Source: Breviolum minutum Mf 1.05b.01 (taxonomy: Eukaryota > Sar > Dinophyceae > Suessiales > Symbiodiniaceae). Taken from it: a stretch of 64,000 nucleotides of DNA. The notes beneath the pieces are model-generated. The model saw only the letters and a program-made list of their open reading frames with translations. It did not search any database and had not been told where the DNA came from. Below are positions 8,599 to 17,440 of the stretch, in pieces. Position 1 is the first letter of the stretch; the number at the start of each line of letters is the position of its first letter. The translations under genes were made by a program, and so were the position numbers. Location of the stretch: contig DF239551.1 of NCBI GenBank assembly GCA_000507305.1, positions 126,179 through 190,178 on the forward strand. The letters are read 5' to 3'.

Positions 8599-9280
8599 CT
8601 GGCGGTTTGGAGGATCAAAATCCTCGTGTCTGCTTCCAATGAGTGCGTTTGACATGCTGAAAACGGGGATGTTTGGTAAATTTCATGGGTGTGGCCCATC
8701 CTGCTTGGGGAATGCCATGAGTTTTGTTGGGAGTATCTTGGGAGAACACTGACCGGACGGATGCAGGATGGATCAGAGATGCTCATCATAACGTCATTAT
8801 GTGACCTCACCCAAAAAGGCCGTATGTATGAGGGAATCCTCCCAAATGTTGCCTTGCTTCTGGAATTCAAAATGATAATTCATCCAGAGATAATACACAT
8901 GCATAGCATATACATGTGCATGGTACCGGAAAGCCTATCTATTATTTCAGACTGTGTGAAATGCGAACCACACACTCCCAAAAAAGATATCCAAATATCA
9001 AGTAACAATTTGCTGGGCAAATTGTAAAGAAAACCTCAAGAGTCAAGACGAAAACAGTCTTTTCAGACACAAAAATGGAATAGATCCCGCAAAAATTGCC
9101 GCACAAAAACCCATCGCAAAAAAAAAACATAGAAAAGGACACGAATAAAAGTTGACAAAAGTACCTTGGATGCTGTTGATGGAAGAAATCCTGTAGCAGT
9201 TGATATGGTAAATATCTCATTGTTTACATGGTTTCATACATCCCAGGTGGTGATCGCCGGATATTTCCCATCTTTCCAGC

Positions 9281-9388
9281 CTGTGAAAAGAGCAAAAAGC
9301 CGTTCAGCCGCCAAGGGTTGCAAAGCCACACTCTGACGTGCCAACTTGGCTTTCCGTCGTACCGTGTCCCACTTGGCACGCACATTGC
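9281..9388 (-). CDS. GTPase exon 6
   Basis: Between CTAG|GC and ACAG|GC (GC donor). Encodes NVRAKWDTVRRKAKLARQ and AAERLFALFTG; the NVRAKW motif follows directly on the HMWIFS of exon 5, the Ser codon being split A|GC. Confidence 0.88.
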
Positions 9389-9644
9389 CTAGGCTAATGT
9401 TCCAACAGAAATTGCAACAAATTGAAAGGCGTTTATGTAGGTGGTAAAATGCTCAGTAAAATGATTGTTCCAACTTTTTGGTGCGTGCGTGAGGTGAACA
9501 TTCTGCGGAATCAATACAGTATTTCAAAAGTGAATCATGCACTTTTACACCCTCACATGCTATTTCAAGCTTCTGTACAGATCTATGTCTGGATTTCTGG
9601 TACAGTACTTCACCAGGCACCCGGCATTGACTGCACCGGGTTAC

Positions 9645-9714
9645 TGAAGATCCACATGTGGATCTCACGTCGCACCCATCCAATTTCTTCCAAAGGATCT
9701 GAAGCTTTACCACC
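9645..9714 (-). CDS. GTPase exon 5
   Basis: 70 nt, between GCAG|GG and TTCA|GTAACC. Encodes DPLEEIGWVRREIHMWIF, a Trp-rich helix shared by the family between the HVVDASG strand and the NVRAKW helix. Phase 0 in, phase 1 out. Confidence 0.88.
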
Positions 9715-9916
9715 CTGCGAGGCTGGTTGGGTTGATCCCTCCACGTTTTTTCCAACGAAAAATCATCCTTGGAAACAGGCCGAATGCAGGTCCTGGATGT
9801 TGGATTAAAAGGTCGGTTCAAGTGATCAGATTTTTTGGCCTCAAGATGCCTCAAGTGCTTGGAAGCTTGGAACAAAAAGCTAGAAGCCTTCCCTCTTCCA
9901 CCAGCAAGAGGGGAAA

Positions 9917-9993
9917 AAACGAACGAACAAACAAACAAACAAACAAACAAACAAACAAACAAACAAACCAACCAACAAACAAACAAACAAACC
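9917..9993 (+). repeat. (AAAC)n array
   Basis: AACAAACA repeats with AACC interruptions, in intron 4 of the GTPase gene between the exons at 9714 and 10121. Confidence 0.92.
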
Positions 9994-10120
9994 AAAACGC
10001 TTCATTTTGAGAAGCTTTAGATCATTTTTCATTTGGCATTTGCTTTTTGTTGGGAAGGTAAATCGTAAATACCTTTACCTTTCAACTGTCTTCCCCCCAA
10101 AGTGAGACCCATGACCCCAC

Positions 10121-10248
10121 CTGACTAGATCCATGGTCTACCCCTTCCGCATCACTTCGTCCACTGGCGTCCACCACATGAACCAAACTGTCCGCATCAC
10201 ATAAGTCGTTGAGGAAGCTGTTTCCACGACCACGGCCCAGGTATGCAC
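10121..10248 (-). CDS. GTPase exon 4
   Basis: 128 nt between ACAAG|GT and GTCAG|GTGGGG. Reads [15 protein letters not shown], then [17 protein letters not shown] and EGVDHGSSQ: the post-switch II segment and the next core strand. Joins exon 3 in frame (P-G-A-Y) through a split Gly codon. Confidence 0.92.
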
Positions 10249-11151
10249 CTTGTCCCAGCAGTTGAAAGAGTTCTCCCTGACATTTACAAATCCCCATTCT
10301 CTTTTAGAATGGAAGCTTGGACCATAGGAACTTGTGGTGAATTGCTGAAACCCTCAAATTATGCATGCCAAAATGGGTGCCATTTCATGCACCCATTAAA
10401 CATTCCCAACTCGAGGAACAAAAATATACAGCGAGGAATGATACACTGGTGAGGTTATCTGAGGTTGTCTGTTCATCCCTTGCTGTGAAAAGTGGTCGAT
10501 ATCTGTAGCCCACAGGATTCTACAGGGACATCTTGATCTAGAGAAATGCATCCGCAAACATCCATATAGGAGACCACATGTGTACCCTGTCTTGATGTAC
10601 AACTGCACAAGTATTCGATCGGCTTTCTGCTGCATGATGGCCAATGAAGGGAATTGATGTAGATGAAGCAAACAAATTGTTGGGCACACAAATCCAATAG
10701 AGTTAATATAAAAGTACTTAACAGTGGCAAAGGAATGTGCTGGATACAAGGCATGCCGGGCATACCCAAACGTGCAAAAGCAAGCATCAGTAATCCAACA
10801 TCATCCAACCACAACACACAGTTGGTGTATGCACAAAATCCTGTACCATATGGTCAGTGACTTCTCCGATATATGGGATTTCTTAGGTCCCAATTGTGCG
10901 GGACTTTGTCCATCAATCATGTCCAAGTCTTATTGGATATGTCGCATATCTGTATCATCTAAAAACACCATGTTTGGGGTACCTCGACTTCAGCCAGCAC
11001 AAGCCCAGCCAATCGTAATTTTGCTGATGACCTAGTGAAAGCCTAGTTCACAAACCCTACTTCTGGGGTAGTGACAGGTTACAGACAAATTCTATGATGC
11101 CTGCGTTAGGGAATCTCACCCTCACCCCGAAAGGTAGGCAAGGGCGGCCGC

Positions 11152-11239
11152 CTGGCACCAGTCCGGCCACATCCTTCACCAAGAGTGGGAAGCGCCGCCG
11201 ACCCTGATCTGCTCGACCATGTTCCGGCTCACACTCGGC
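11152..11239 (-). CDS. GTPase exon 3 (G3 motif)
   Basis: 88 nt between CTCAG|GC and CCAG|GC (GC donor). Encodes AECEPEHGRADQ, then RRFPLLVKDVAGLVPG; DVAG is the Walker B/G3 motif. It lies 178 nt from the outer end of retrotransposon 2, which occupies the intron before it. Confidence 0.9.
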
Positions 11240-11417
11240 CTGAGCACACCGCCGAGATGGGATCAAACTGCACTGCCAAACGCAGTATCCGCTGCAACAA
11301 TACCAGGTCCTGCTGTAAAGGGACAATTTCATATTCCCCCTTTTGTCACATAAAAATTGTGCATCCTTAACACTTAACATCCTTTTTCATCTGGCCATGA
11401 TTTGAGGTAATACCATA

Positions 11418-11537
11418 GACACAACTTTGGCCACCACCCAACCCACAGTCAGAACTTTTGCGAAGTGCTGAGGTAGTGCTTCACCAGCATGCCTTCCAGC
11501 TGGTTTATAGTCCAATCCTTTTGCACCACCTTCCACC
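11418..11537 (-). repeat. Terminal repeat B2 of retrotransposon 2
   Basis: Second B copy; its outer edge at 11418 is the 3' end of the element. The flank beyond it (11240-11417) is intron sequence leading to GTPase exon 3. Confidence 0.93.
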
Positions 11538-11559
11538 GCATATGGGTGGGTGGGTGAGG

Positions 11560-11678
11560 ATTTTCGAATTGGAACAACCTTAGGTGGTGGATGCTTGAGC
11601 CAAAATGGCACAAGTCAAGCCATCCACCACCAAAACAAAAGTGTCCTACAGAAAACTCGTGCCAACGTTTTCTTACAC
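11560..11678 (-). repeat. Internal repeat A2 of retrotransposon 2
   Basis: Second copy of A1, directly abutting B1 at 11678/11679, with the same hairpin (11583-11631). The 22-bp segment 11538-11559 (GTGGGTGGGTG-rich) separates it from B2. Confidence 0.95.
11594..11609 (-). promoter_or_regulatory. DinoSL relic in repeat A2
   Basis: Same 16-nt match as in A1, as expected from the duplicated repeat. No splice donor (GT) follows it, so this is not an SL RNA gene. Confidence 0.85.
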
Positions 11679-11798
11679 GACACAACTTTGGCCACCACCC
11701 AACCCACAGTCAGAACTTTTGCGAAGTGCTGAGGTAGTGCTTCACCAGCATGCCTTCCAGCTGGTTTATAGTCCAATCCTTTTGCACCACCTTCCACC
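11679..11798 (-). repeat. Repeat B1 of retrotransposon 2
   Basis: 120 bp copy identical by eye to 11418-11537. It begins (minus direction) immediately after the YR stop codon at 11799-11801. Confidence 0.95.
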
Positions 11799-13877
11799 TC
11801 ACTGCTTTGCGCAAAAGGTTTGGCACTTCTGGCAACTGACTATCGCCATCTCCTTGTCAAAGACGAAGTTGTTGCCGTAGTAGTGCCACCCGCACATTGT
11901 TCTCCAGGATGCCGTGGGTGATGCTGCAACCTTGGCCATGTTGAGGTGCACGACCTTGGTCCTCAAGCTGAGCACTTTGGTTGGCAATGTTCCTTCTTGT
12001 TGGGCTTCTAGGTTTTGCCACATCTCCGCTGCTTTCTCCAACTCTTCGCCATGAGTTGCAGTCATTCTTTTGAGTACTTTCACTTCTTCTTTCAACTTCG
12101 AGGTCCAAGCCTTGTACTCCTCGAACTCCGCCAAGTTTACATTGCCACCTTCTATTTCGGCAGTTTTGTCCATCGTTTGCCTTGCAACATTCGCTGGCAT
12201 GGTCTCCAAAGCTTCTTCCGCGTAGAGGAGGATCGCTGTCGATTTCCATCGCCCAAGATGGGCAACTTGAGACACCGACCATCCCTCACGGATATACTTC
12301 AAAGCTCCCGTCCTCCTTGCCGAGTGGCCCGTGAGGTATGGCCCTAGATAGGCCCTCCACGTGTTGACCACTGCGTACTTGCTTGGGGACTTCTTGTCCT
12401 TCTTCAGGGCCAGCATCGAACCAGTGCCATTGAAGTTCTCCACCAACGTCACCAGCTTGTACGAGACCGAGAAGGGGCATTCTCTTTCACAGGCGGCTCC
12501 CGTGCATAAGCACTGCAAAGTCCGCTTCACACCCTTTGCTTCCGGGTCCATTTTGCTGGTGTTGATGGTGATGGTCACTTTCTTCCTGGTGTGGTCGAAA
12601 AAGACATCCTTCGTGTCCATGCACACCAGCTCTAACTCTCGCAGCATCCATGTCATGGAGAGGAACAACTCGACCCCAAACTTCACCAAAGCAGCTGTCT
12701 TGCCCCAGTTGGGTTTGAGGGGCTTTTCTCTTTGGTGTAGTTCAACTTCCGGCGCTTTCTTGCTCGGCCCCTTTCCTCTGGTTAGGGCCCTTTTGCATTG
12801 CTTGAAGCACCTGTCCAGTTGCTCGTTCCAACCATGGCCACCTTCGACGTGAAGTAGTTTCGCTTCAATCAGGTACCCGTCGCCCGCCGTGTATCCTCCT
12901 TCTTTCAAAGAGGATGCAAAGTTGAGCAACAGGTCTACGTCCAAAGGCATGGCTCGTCCTTCACCTGCTAGTTCTTCCAGTATCTTCAACGTGGTCTTCC
13001 TCTTGGCGTCTTTGGAGTGTTTGGAGGAGTTCGCATCGAAGAACTTCACGATGGGTGGAGTTTTGTACTGCTTTGCTTTGAGAGACCTTGCCACTGCCAA
13101 GGCCCGTTCCAGCTTGTCCTTAGGCTTCGTCCCACCCTTGACCTTCACAAGCGCTGGTGTCTCCTTTCTCTGGTTGAAAGGGGACAAGGGGAATCTCCAT
13201 GTACTGGGTGTATCGTTCGGTGTTCTCTTGGGTGACCACCACGCTCCAGCGATGAGTGCTCTAAGTTTGGAACCCGCTTGCCCCGCAAAACCCCTCCTTG
13301 GTGGTGTTCTGCTCCTGCTCCTGTCATTCTCACCAACTTGTAGTTCTTCTTCTCCATCAGTTCGAGATTCACCCATGTCCCTTGGGTCAGCTTCTCCTTT
13401 TTCTCCCTTTTCCTTCTTCCTTCTTTCCATGTCAGCCCATTCCTCTGCTGTTGGCAGAGGGTAGTTGCCTGGTACTCCTCCGAATCCAAGACGACTATTT
13501 CCTAGTAGCGCCTCCGAATAAGGCTCGCTAAACCACCTCTCATTGGGGTCTCCCGCGAGCAAGAAGTAGGATAGGCCGGATCTAGCGCTCGTTGACGCTT
13601 GACCCATTCCATGCCAGCGTCCGCCCTGGTCACCACCTCCGGAGGTAAAGGATGCCGCCAGCGGTGGCAACAGCAAAGGATCCTCACCACTACCCAAAGG
13701 TTCAAAAGCAGCCCCGTTGAGAACATCCATAGATACGCGGTCTGCAGCCATGAGAGTGAGGGATCGCTGTCGCCACTGGTCAGCTGGAGTGCGGTCATTT
13801 TGAGCCGGATTTTCTGAGTTATCAATCTCATGAGTGTTCGGTCCTTGCAAACAGGTGACGAAGCTTTCCTTAAGCAA
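11799..13877 (-). CDS. Tyrosine recombinase of retrotransposon 2 with C-terminal Cys motif
   Basis: Catalyses integration of the circular cDNA. The 692-residue frame opens at a TTG; the first ATG is codon 43 (13751). Order: low-complexity acidic/Ser-rich N-terminus with an Arg-rich patch (to about 230); helical core-binding domain (about 260-390); catalytic domain with the Arg in TWMLRELEL (about 412), TGHSARRTG giving HxxR (about 515-518), LGRW, and nucleophile Tyr in LLYAEEA (552). A coiled-coil stretch follows, then a terminal CGWHYYG...SCQKCQTFC cluster that may bind zinc, an uncommon addition to a YR. The CPFSVSYK segment with nearby CLCTGAACEREC gives another Cys-rich insert inside the catalytic domain. 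Confidence 0.92.
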   Translation of the reverse strand: MLKESFVTCLQGPNTHEIDNSENPAQNDRTPADQWRQRSLTLMAADRVSMDVLNGAAFEPLGSGEDPLLLPPLAASFTSGGGDQGGRWHGMGQASTSARSGLSYFLLAGDPNERWFSEPYSEALLGNSRLGFGGVPGNYPLPTAEEWADMERRKKEKGEKGEADPRDMGESRTDGEEELQVGENDRSRSRTPPRRGFAGQAGSKLRALIAGAWWSPKRTPNDTPSTWRFPLSPFNQRKETPALVKVKGGTKPKDKLERALAVARSLKAKQYKTPPIVKFFDANSSKHSKDAKRKTTLKILEELAGEGRAMPLDVDLLLNFASSLKEGGYTAGDGYLIEAKLLHVEGGHGWNEQLDRCFKQCKRALTRGKGPSKKAPEVELHQREKPLKPNWGKTAALVKFGVELFLSMTWMLRELELVCMDTKDVFFDHTRKKVTITINTSKMDPEAKGVKRTLQCLCTGAACERECPFSVSYKLVTLVENFNGTGSMLALKKDKKSPSKYAVVNTWRAYLGPYLTGHSARRTGALKYIREGWSVSQVAHLGRWKSTAILLYAEEALETMPANVARQTMDKTAEIEGGNVNLAEFEEYKAWTSKLKEEVKVLKRMTATHGEELEKAAEMWQNLEAQQEGTLPTKVLSLRTKVVHLNMAKVAASPTASWRTMCGWHYYGNNFVFDKEMAIVSCQKCQTFCAKQ

Positions 13878-14036
13878 ACGTACTTTGTGAGACTAGTGAC
13901 AAAACTTCCTTACAGCAAACATGAAAACAGACGAAAATCACTCACCCAAGTTTGACTCCGACTCAAAACAGAGAACCTTGACTGTTTCGAAAGCTTGTTG
14001 GCGAGACTGCACTGTGCTGCCTCGTCTTTTTCAAAC

Positions 14037-16946
14037 TCACTGTATTGCATCCCACAGGGTTGATCCACCAGTCGCCTCCTTAACACCCCACAAGGATGCA
14101 GCCTCCTTGGGCGTTGGCAACCGGTAGAAACCAGCTACGGGGCCCTCCTCCTTCTTGATCTCCACGTCTTGTAGTTCACGGGGTACAGGTGTTGTCTTCC
14201 ATGTACTTGGTCTCGACAGATAATCTGGTTCCACGTTGGCTTTTCCCGGGATGTGGATGGCCCTGAAACCATCCATTCCAGACTCTTCCAAACATAGTCC
14301 AAGCTCTGCCCCCAAGAAATTGAGTCCCGGGCTGTTGCTTTTGCCTGCCAGTTTCTGTGAGACAGCCAAAGCAGCCGTTGAATCTGCTTGGACGATGATT
14401 TCCACCTTGTAGCCCCTGAACTTGTTGAGCCACCTGCGAAGCGCCACCAACATTGCCAGAGTCTCCAGCACCGCTTGTGACGCTGATGTCATGTACTCCA
14501 CCAACAGGTCCTCCGTGGTGCTTTTGGTGACCACACACGAGAAAGCTTCCACTAGCCTTCCGTTGATGGCAAGGATCCCCCCTAAACCCTCAGGGGAAGC
14601 ATCCGTCATGAGACGAACTTCCACCGTGGTTTTAGGCCTGAGATCAATCCTTCTGGTGGGCCTCTCATTAGCCACTGCTAGGAATTCAATCATCCATAGC
14701 CTGGCCAACTCCAGCATCTTCACTGCAAAGAGTCCTTTGCGGTCTCTTTTTCCTTGATTTTCCTTCTCCGCTTCCTCCCTCAAGGTTTGGGTCAAAACTG
14801 CATAGAGCACAGCTGTGACCCATCGCACTCTCGGCAAGACGCCGGCCAACCACGCTGCCTTACCAGCAGCCTGCCTAAGTTCCTTGACTGGGGCGTAGCC
14901 TTTGTTTTCCCAACTCTTCAGAAGTTGGCCCATTTCCTGCAAAAATCTTTCCGGTAAAGAGAGGACCAAGGTGTCTTCATCTACCAAGGTGAATTTCACG
15001 CCTATCCAGTCCACCGACTTGGACCTGCATCCTTTGCCCAGGGAAAGTTTTGCACCCAGGGCCAACATAGTCATCAAGATGCCCGCTAAAGTCGTAGACC
15101 TCTTCCTCAACGACCCTTGCAACATCCAAAGGCTATCGTCTAAATAGACCTGGTGTCCTCCCTTTTCCAAAGTCACTATCCCTGCCAACATCCTCGCTAC
15201 CAAGGCGGCAAAGCGGGAGTATAGCAGGGGTGCGACTTTGAAGCCAAACAACAGCGCTTGGAACTGGTAGATGACATTGTCCTCGATGCCTGGGGTGAGG
15301 CAATGTTTCCTTTCTTCTTCTGCTATCGGCAGCACAGTGAAAGCATCGCTGATGTCTATGACGACTAGCTCGGTCGCCCAAGTTGGGTCCTTCTTCTCCG
15401 TGATGTTCTCCTTCTCCCTGATGGACCTCATCATACGGGTTGCGTCAACTGGCCTGGGCAAGGTCAGTTTTTCTGGCAATGTACTTTTGCCATTGCCCCC
15501 GCTCCGACGCAGATCGATGATGACCCGTCTCTTCACTTCGCCTGACTCCTTGACCTTCACGATCAAACCGAGGCGACTCACCGTGCCGCCTTTCAGCAAC
15601 TCCTTGTTCTCCTCCCTGTCCAACTTCTTCATGTAGTTAAGCTTGTGGTACCGCTCTATCTCCACCTTGGCATCGCTGATGGCATCCTCGAAGCTGACGT
15701 AGTTTTTCACGTCCTTCTCCAACGCAGCATCTGAGTCCCAAGTGCTGACATAGGTCTTCTCCTGCTCATCCATGCTGGGGAAGATCTCGCACGTCTCAAT
15801 GGGAAGTTCAATCCCCAATGGTGCTCCTTCGACCAACCATCTTGGTACTGCTGTTTCTGGATCTCCTGAAACCTTGACCCACTTCTCCAGCAATTCCGTG
15901 TCGATCGGTGTCTTGTACTCGTCCTTCCCTTTGAGTGTGACGCTGGTGGCCTCAGTGAGTTCCAAGATCCTCCTGAGTTCGGAGTTCCATTCTCTCACCA
16001 GCCCTTCATCTGCTTTGCATTGCGTCGTGCCGTAGTTCTCCGCAATCTCCAAGGCGCTGGGTCTTCTGGATACAAAAGTTTCCCAGGCCCTCCATATCTT
16101 CTGCCCCATGCTTTGCACTGTGGGTAGCCCAATCGCTGCTTTATGTGGATCTCTCATCCCACCCACATATATCAAAGCTTTCGGCATCTCTGTTTTCTTC
16201 GGATTGTCTTGCATCATCCCGAACCTGCCAATCCCTTCCTTCCACACTAGTCCAGAGGTACTCGAAGAACTGGATCTCGTGGCTCCTCTCTTGTACTCTT
16301 CGGTCTCCCGTATGGTTTTTGTTCTTTCTTCAGCCGCCTCGGTCTCTTCTTCCAATCTCCTTCTTTTGTCTTGCAGTTTGTCAATGCTGCCTTTGACGAT
16401 CTTGGTCCTTGCCTCCCAAAACTCAGACCTGGCAATTCGCAGGAAGTGCTTTGCGGCTAGTCGACCGTACTCCTGACAAAAGCTCTTGGGGTACTCCGCC
16501 GACTTCTTCGACTTCTCTTTCCCAAAGATTGGTTCATGTGGCCTGTCTCCACATGGACAATTTCTCCTCAAAGTTTGTAGTCCTTGAAGTGTTCCTCCGA
16601 TTAGTTGTGGTTTGAAATGGCGGGACCCTAGCTCTATGTTTTCTTCATACCCGCAAGTATGGAAGAAAGCAGACTGCCACTCTTCGATGTCCTCCAGGAG
16701 TTGCACCATTTCCGGCATGTGCCACGCTGACACATGTTCAGCATGTTTACTCGGAGGAGGGTTTTCTAGAGTAGCAAAGCTGGGGACCTTGACTTCTGCA
16801 TCTGCCTCCGTGATGGCTCGGACCATGTTCGCCGATCTCGCCATCAGCAACGTCCCGATGTCACACTCTTGTTTCTTGGCCGGCGTCAAGTCTTCAAAAC
16901 CATAAGGGTGTGATTTCGACCTGAGCGGACCCGGCATGTTGGCCAA
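14037..16946 (-). CDS. Pol of retrotransposon 2: methyltransferase-like C-terminal part, RT and RNase H
   Basis: 969 codons opening at a TTG, probably reached by frameshift from the preceding frame. The N-terminal 200 residues continue a methyltransferase-like domain: GPLRSKSHPYGF, then LENPPPS (a motif VI-like ENP). RT follows with RRVIIDLRR, motif A VVIDISDAF (about 530), QALLFGFKVAP (motif B region) and YLDD (601-604). RNase H is complete: TDASPEG (about 780), AVLETLAML, QADSTAAL and IPGKANVEPDYLSR. No frameshift or stop is seen inside, and all RT and RNase H catalytic acids are present. The final stretch GFYRLPTPKEAASLWGVKEA has no recognised role. Confidence 0.93.
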   Translation of the reverse strand: MANMPGPLRSKSHPYGFEDLTPAKKQECDIGTLLMARSANMVRAITEADAEVKVPSFATLENPPPSKHAEHVSAWHMPEMVQLLEDIEEWQSAFFHTCGYEENIELGSRHFKPQLIGGTLQGLQTLRRNCPCGDRPHEPIFGKEKSKKSAEYPKSFCQEYGRLAAKHFLRIARSEFWEARTKIVKGSIDKLQDKRRRLEEETEAAEERTKTIRETEEYKRGATRSSSSSTSGLVWKEGIGRFGMMQDNPKKTEMPKALIYVGGMRDPHKAAIGLPTVQSMGQKIWRAWETFVSRRPSALEIAENYGTTQCKADEGLVREWNSELRRILELTEATSVTLKGKDEYKTPIDTELLEKWVKVSGDPETAVPRWLVEGAPLGIELPIETCEIFPSMDEQEKTYVSTWDSDAALEKDVKNYVSFEDAISDAKVEIERYHKLNYMKKLDREENKELLKGGTVSRLGLIVKVKESGEVKRRVIIDLRRSGGNGKSTLPEKLTLPRPVDATRMMRSIREKENITEKKDPTWATELVVIDISDAFTVLPIAEEERKHCLTPGIEDNVIYQFQALLFGFKVAPLLYSRFAALVARMLAGIVTLEKGGHQVYLDDSLWMLQGSLRKRSTTLAGILMTMLALGAKLSLGKGCRSKSVDWIGVKFTLVDEDTLVLSLPERFLQEMGQLLKSWENKGYAPVKELRQAAGKAAWLAGVLPRVRWVTAVLYAVLTQTLREEAEKENQGKRDRKGLFAVKMLELARLWMIEFLAVANERPTRRIDLRPKTTVEVRLMTDASPEGLGGILAINGRLVEAFSCVVTKSTTEDLLVEYMTSASQAVLETLAMLVALRRWLNKFRGYKVEIIVQADSTAALAVSQKLAGKSNSPGLNFLGAELGLCLEESGMDGFRAIHIPGKANVEPDYLSRPSTWKTTPVPRELQDVEIKKEEGPVAGFYRLPTPKEAASLWGVKEATGGSTLWDAIQ

Positions 16947-17440
16947 CGCAGCTTCGAAAAGGTATTGCAGGGGAAGCCTGCGTGAAAACCATCCACTCGG
17001 CCCTGACGGGCATAGTCTAGGTGATTGAGGTACGGCTCTGAGGCAGTGAGATCATCACCAAGTTCGATGTCAATGGATTCAGTGTGGACTGTGAGTCCTA
17101 ACTTTTCACTTTCTTCCTTCACGGCTTTCGACAAGTTGTCCACCCTCCCGGAGAAATGGTGGATAAAGAGGAAAGTCCTTTCTTCCAAAAACTCTTCAAA
17201 GGTGACGAAGTTCCCTCCATAGTGAATCTTGCCCGGCTTCGGATCTTCATCATCTGGTGGGTCTTCTCCCGCATGAAGTTTTCTCTTTGTGCTTCTTCGA
17301 TCATCCAAGTTCTTCCTCACACCAGACCTGTCTGGCGCTTCCTTCTCTTTGTCCTCCTTTCTTTTCTCTGTTTCCTGCTTTTCTTCTCCACGCCTTCGCC
17401 CCATGTAGAAGATGAACCTGAAGATGTTCACGTCCTGCTC
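16886..17440 (-). CDS. Methyltransferase-like domain, first part, in its own frame
   Basis: A third frame between Gag and Pol. The frame is open from 18889, but only the part downstream of the Gag stop reads like protein: an acidic/basic linker, then FIHHFSGRVDNLS (like motif I of SAM methyltransferases), ESIDIELGDDL (an acidic residue after strand 2) and GFHAGFPCNTFSKLRW, with PC placed as in motif IV of C5 methyltransferases. The domain then continues in the Pol frame. Each step from Gag to this frame to Pol is a -1 shift. Homologous regions in dinoflagellate retroelement Pols are usually continuous, so this is either programmed frameshifting or a one-base defect. Confidence 0.65.
   Translation of the reverse strand, partial: EQDVNIFRFIFYMGRRRGEEKQETEKRKEDKEKEAPDRSGVRKNLDDRRSTKRKLHAGEDPPDDEDPKPGKIHYGGNFVTFEEFLEERTFLFIHHFSGRVDNLSKAVKEESEKLGLTVHTESIDIELGDDLTASEPYLNHLDYARQGRVDGFHAGFPCNTFSKLRWPTCRVRSGRNHTLMVLKT

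Noticed and set aside
11387..11797. Minus-strand ORFs of about 60-75 codons across the A2, B1 and B2 repeats, one sharing its first 17 codons with Gag of element 2
   Set aside because: They arise because repeat A contains the start of the open Gag frame (from a GTG, not an ATG) and B happens to be open; they are repeat copies, not genes.
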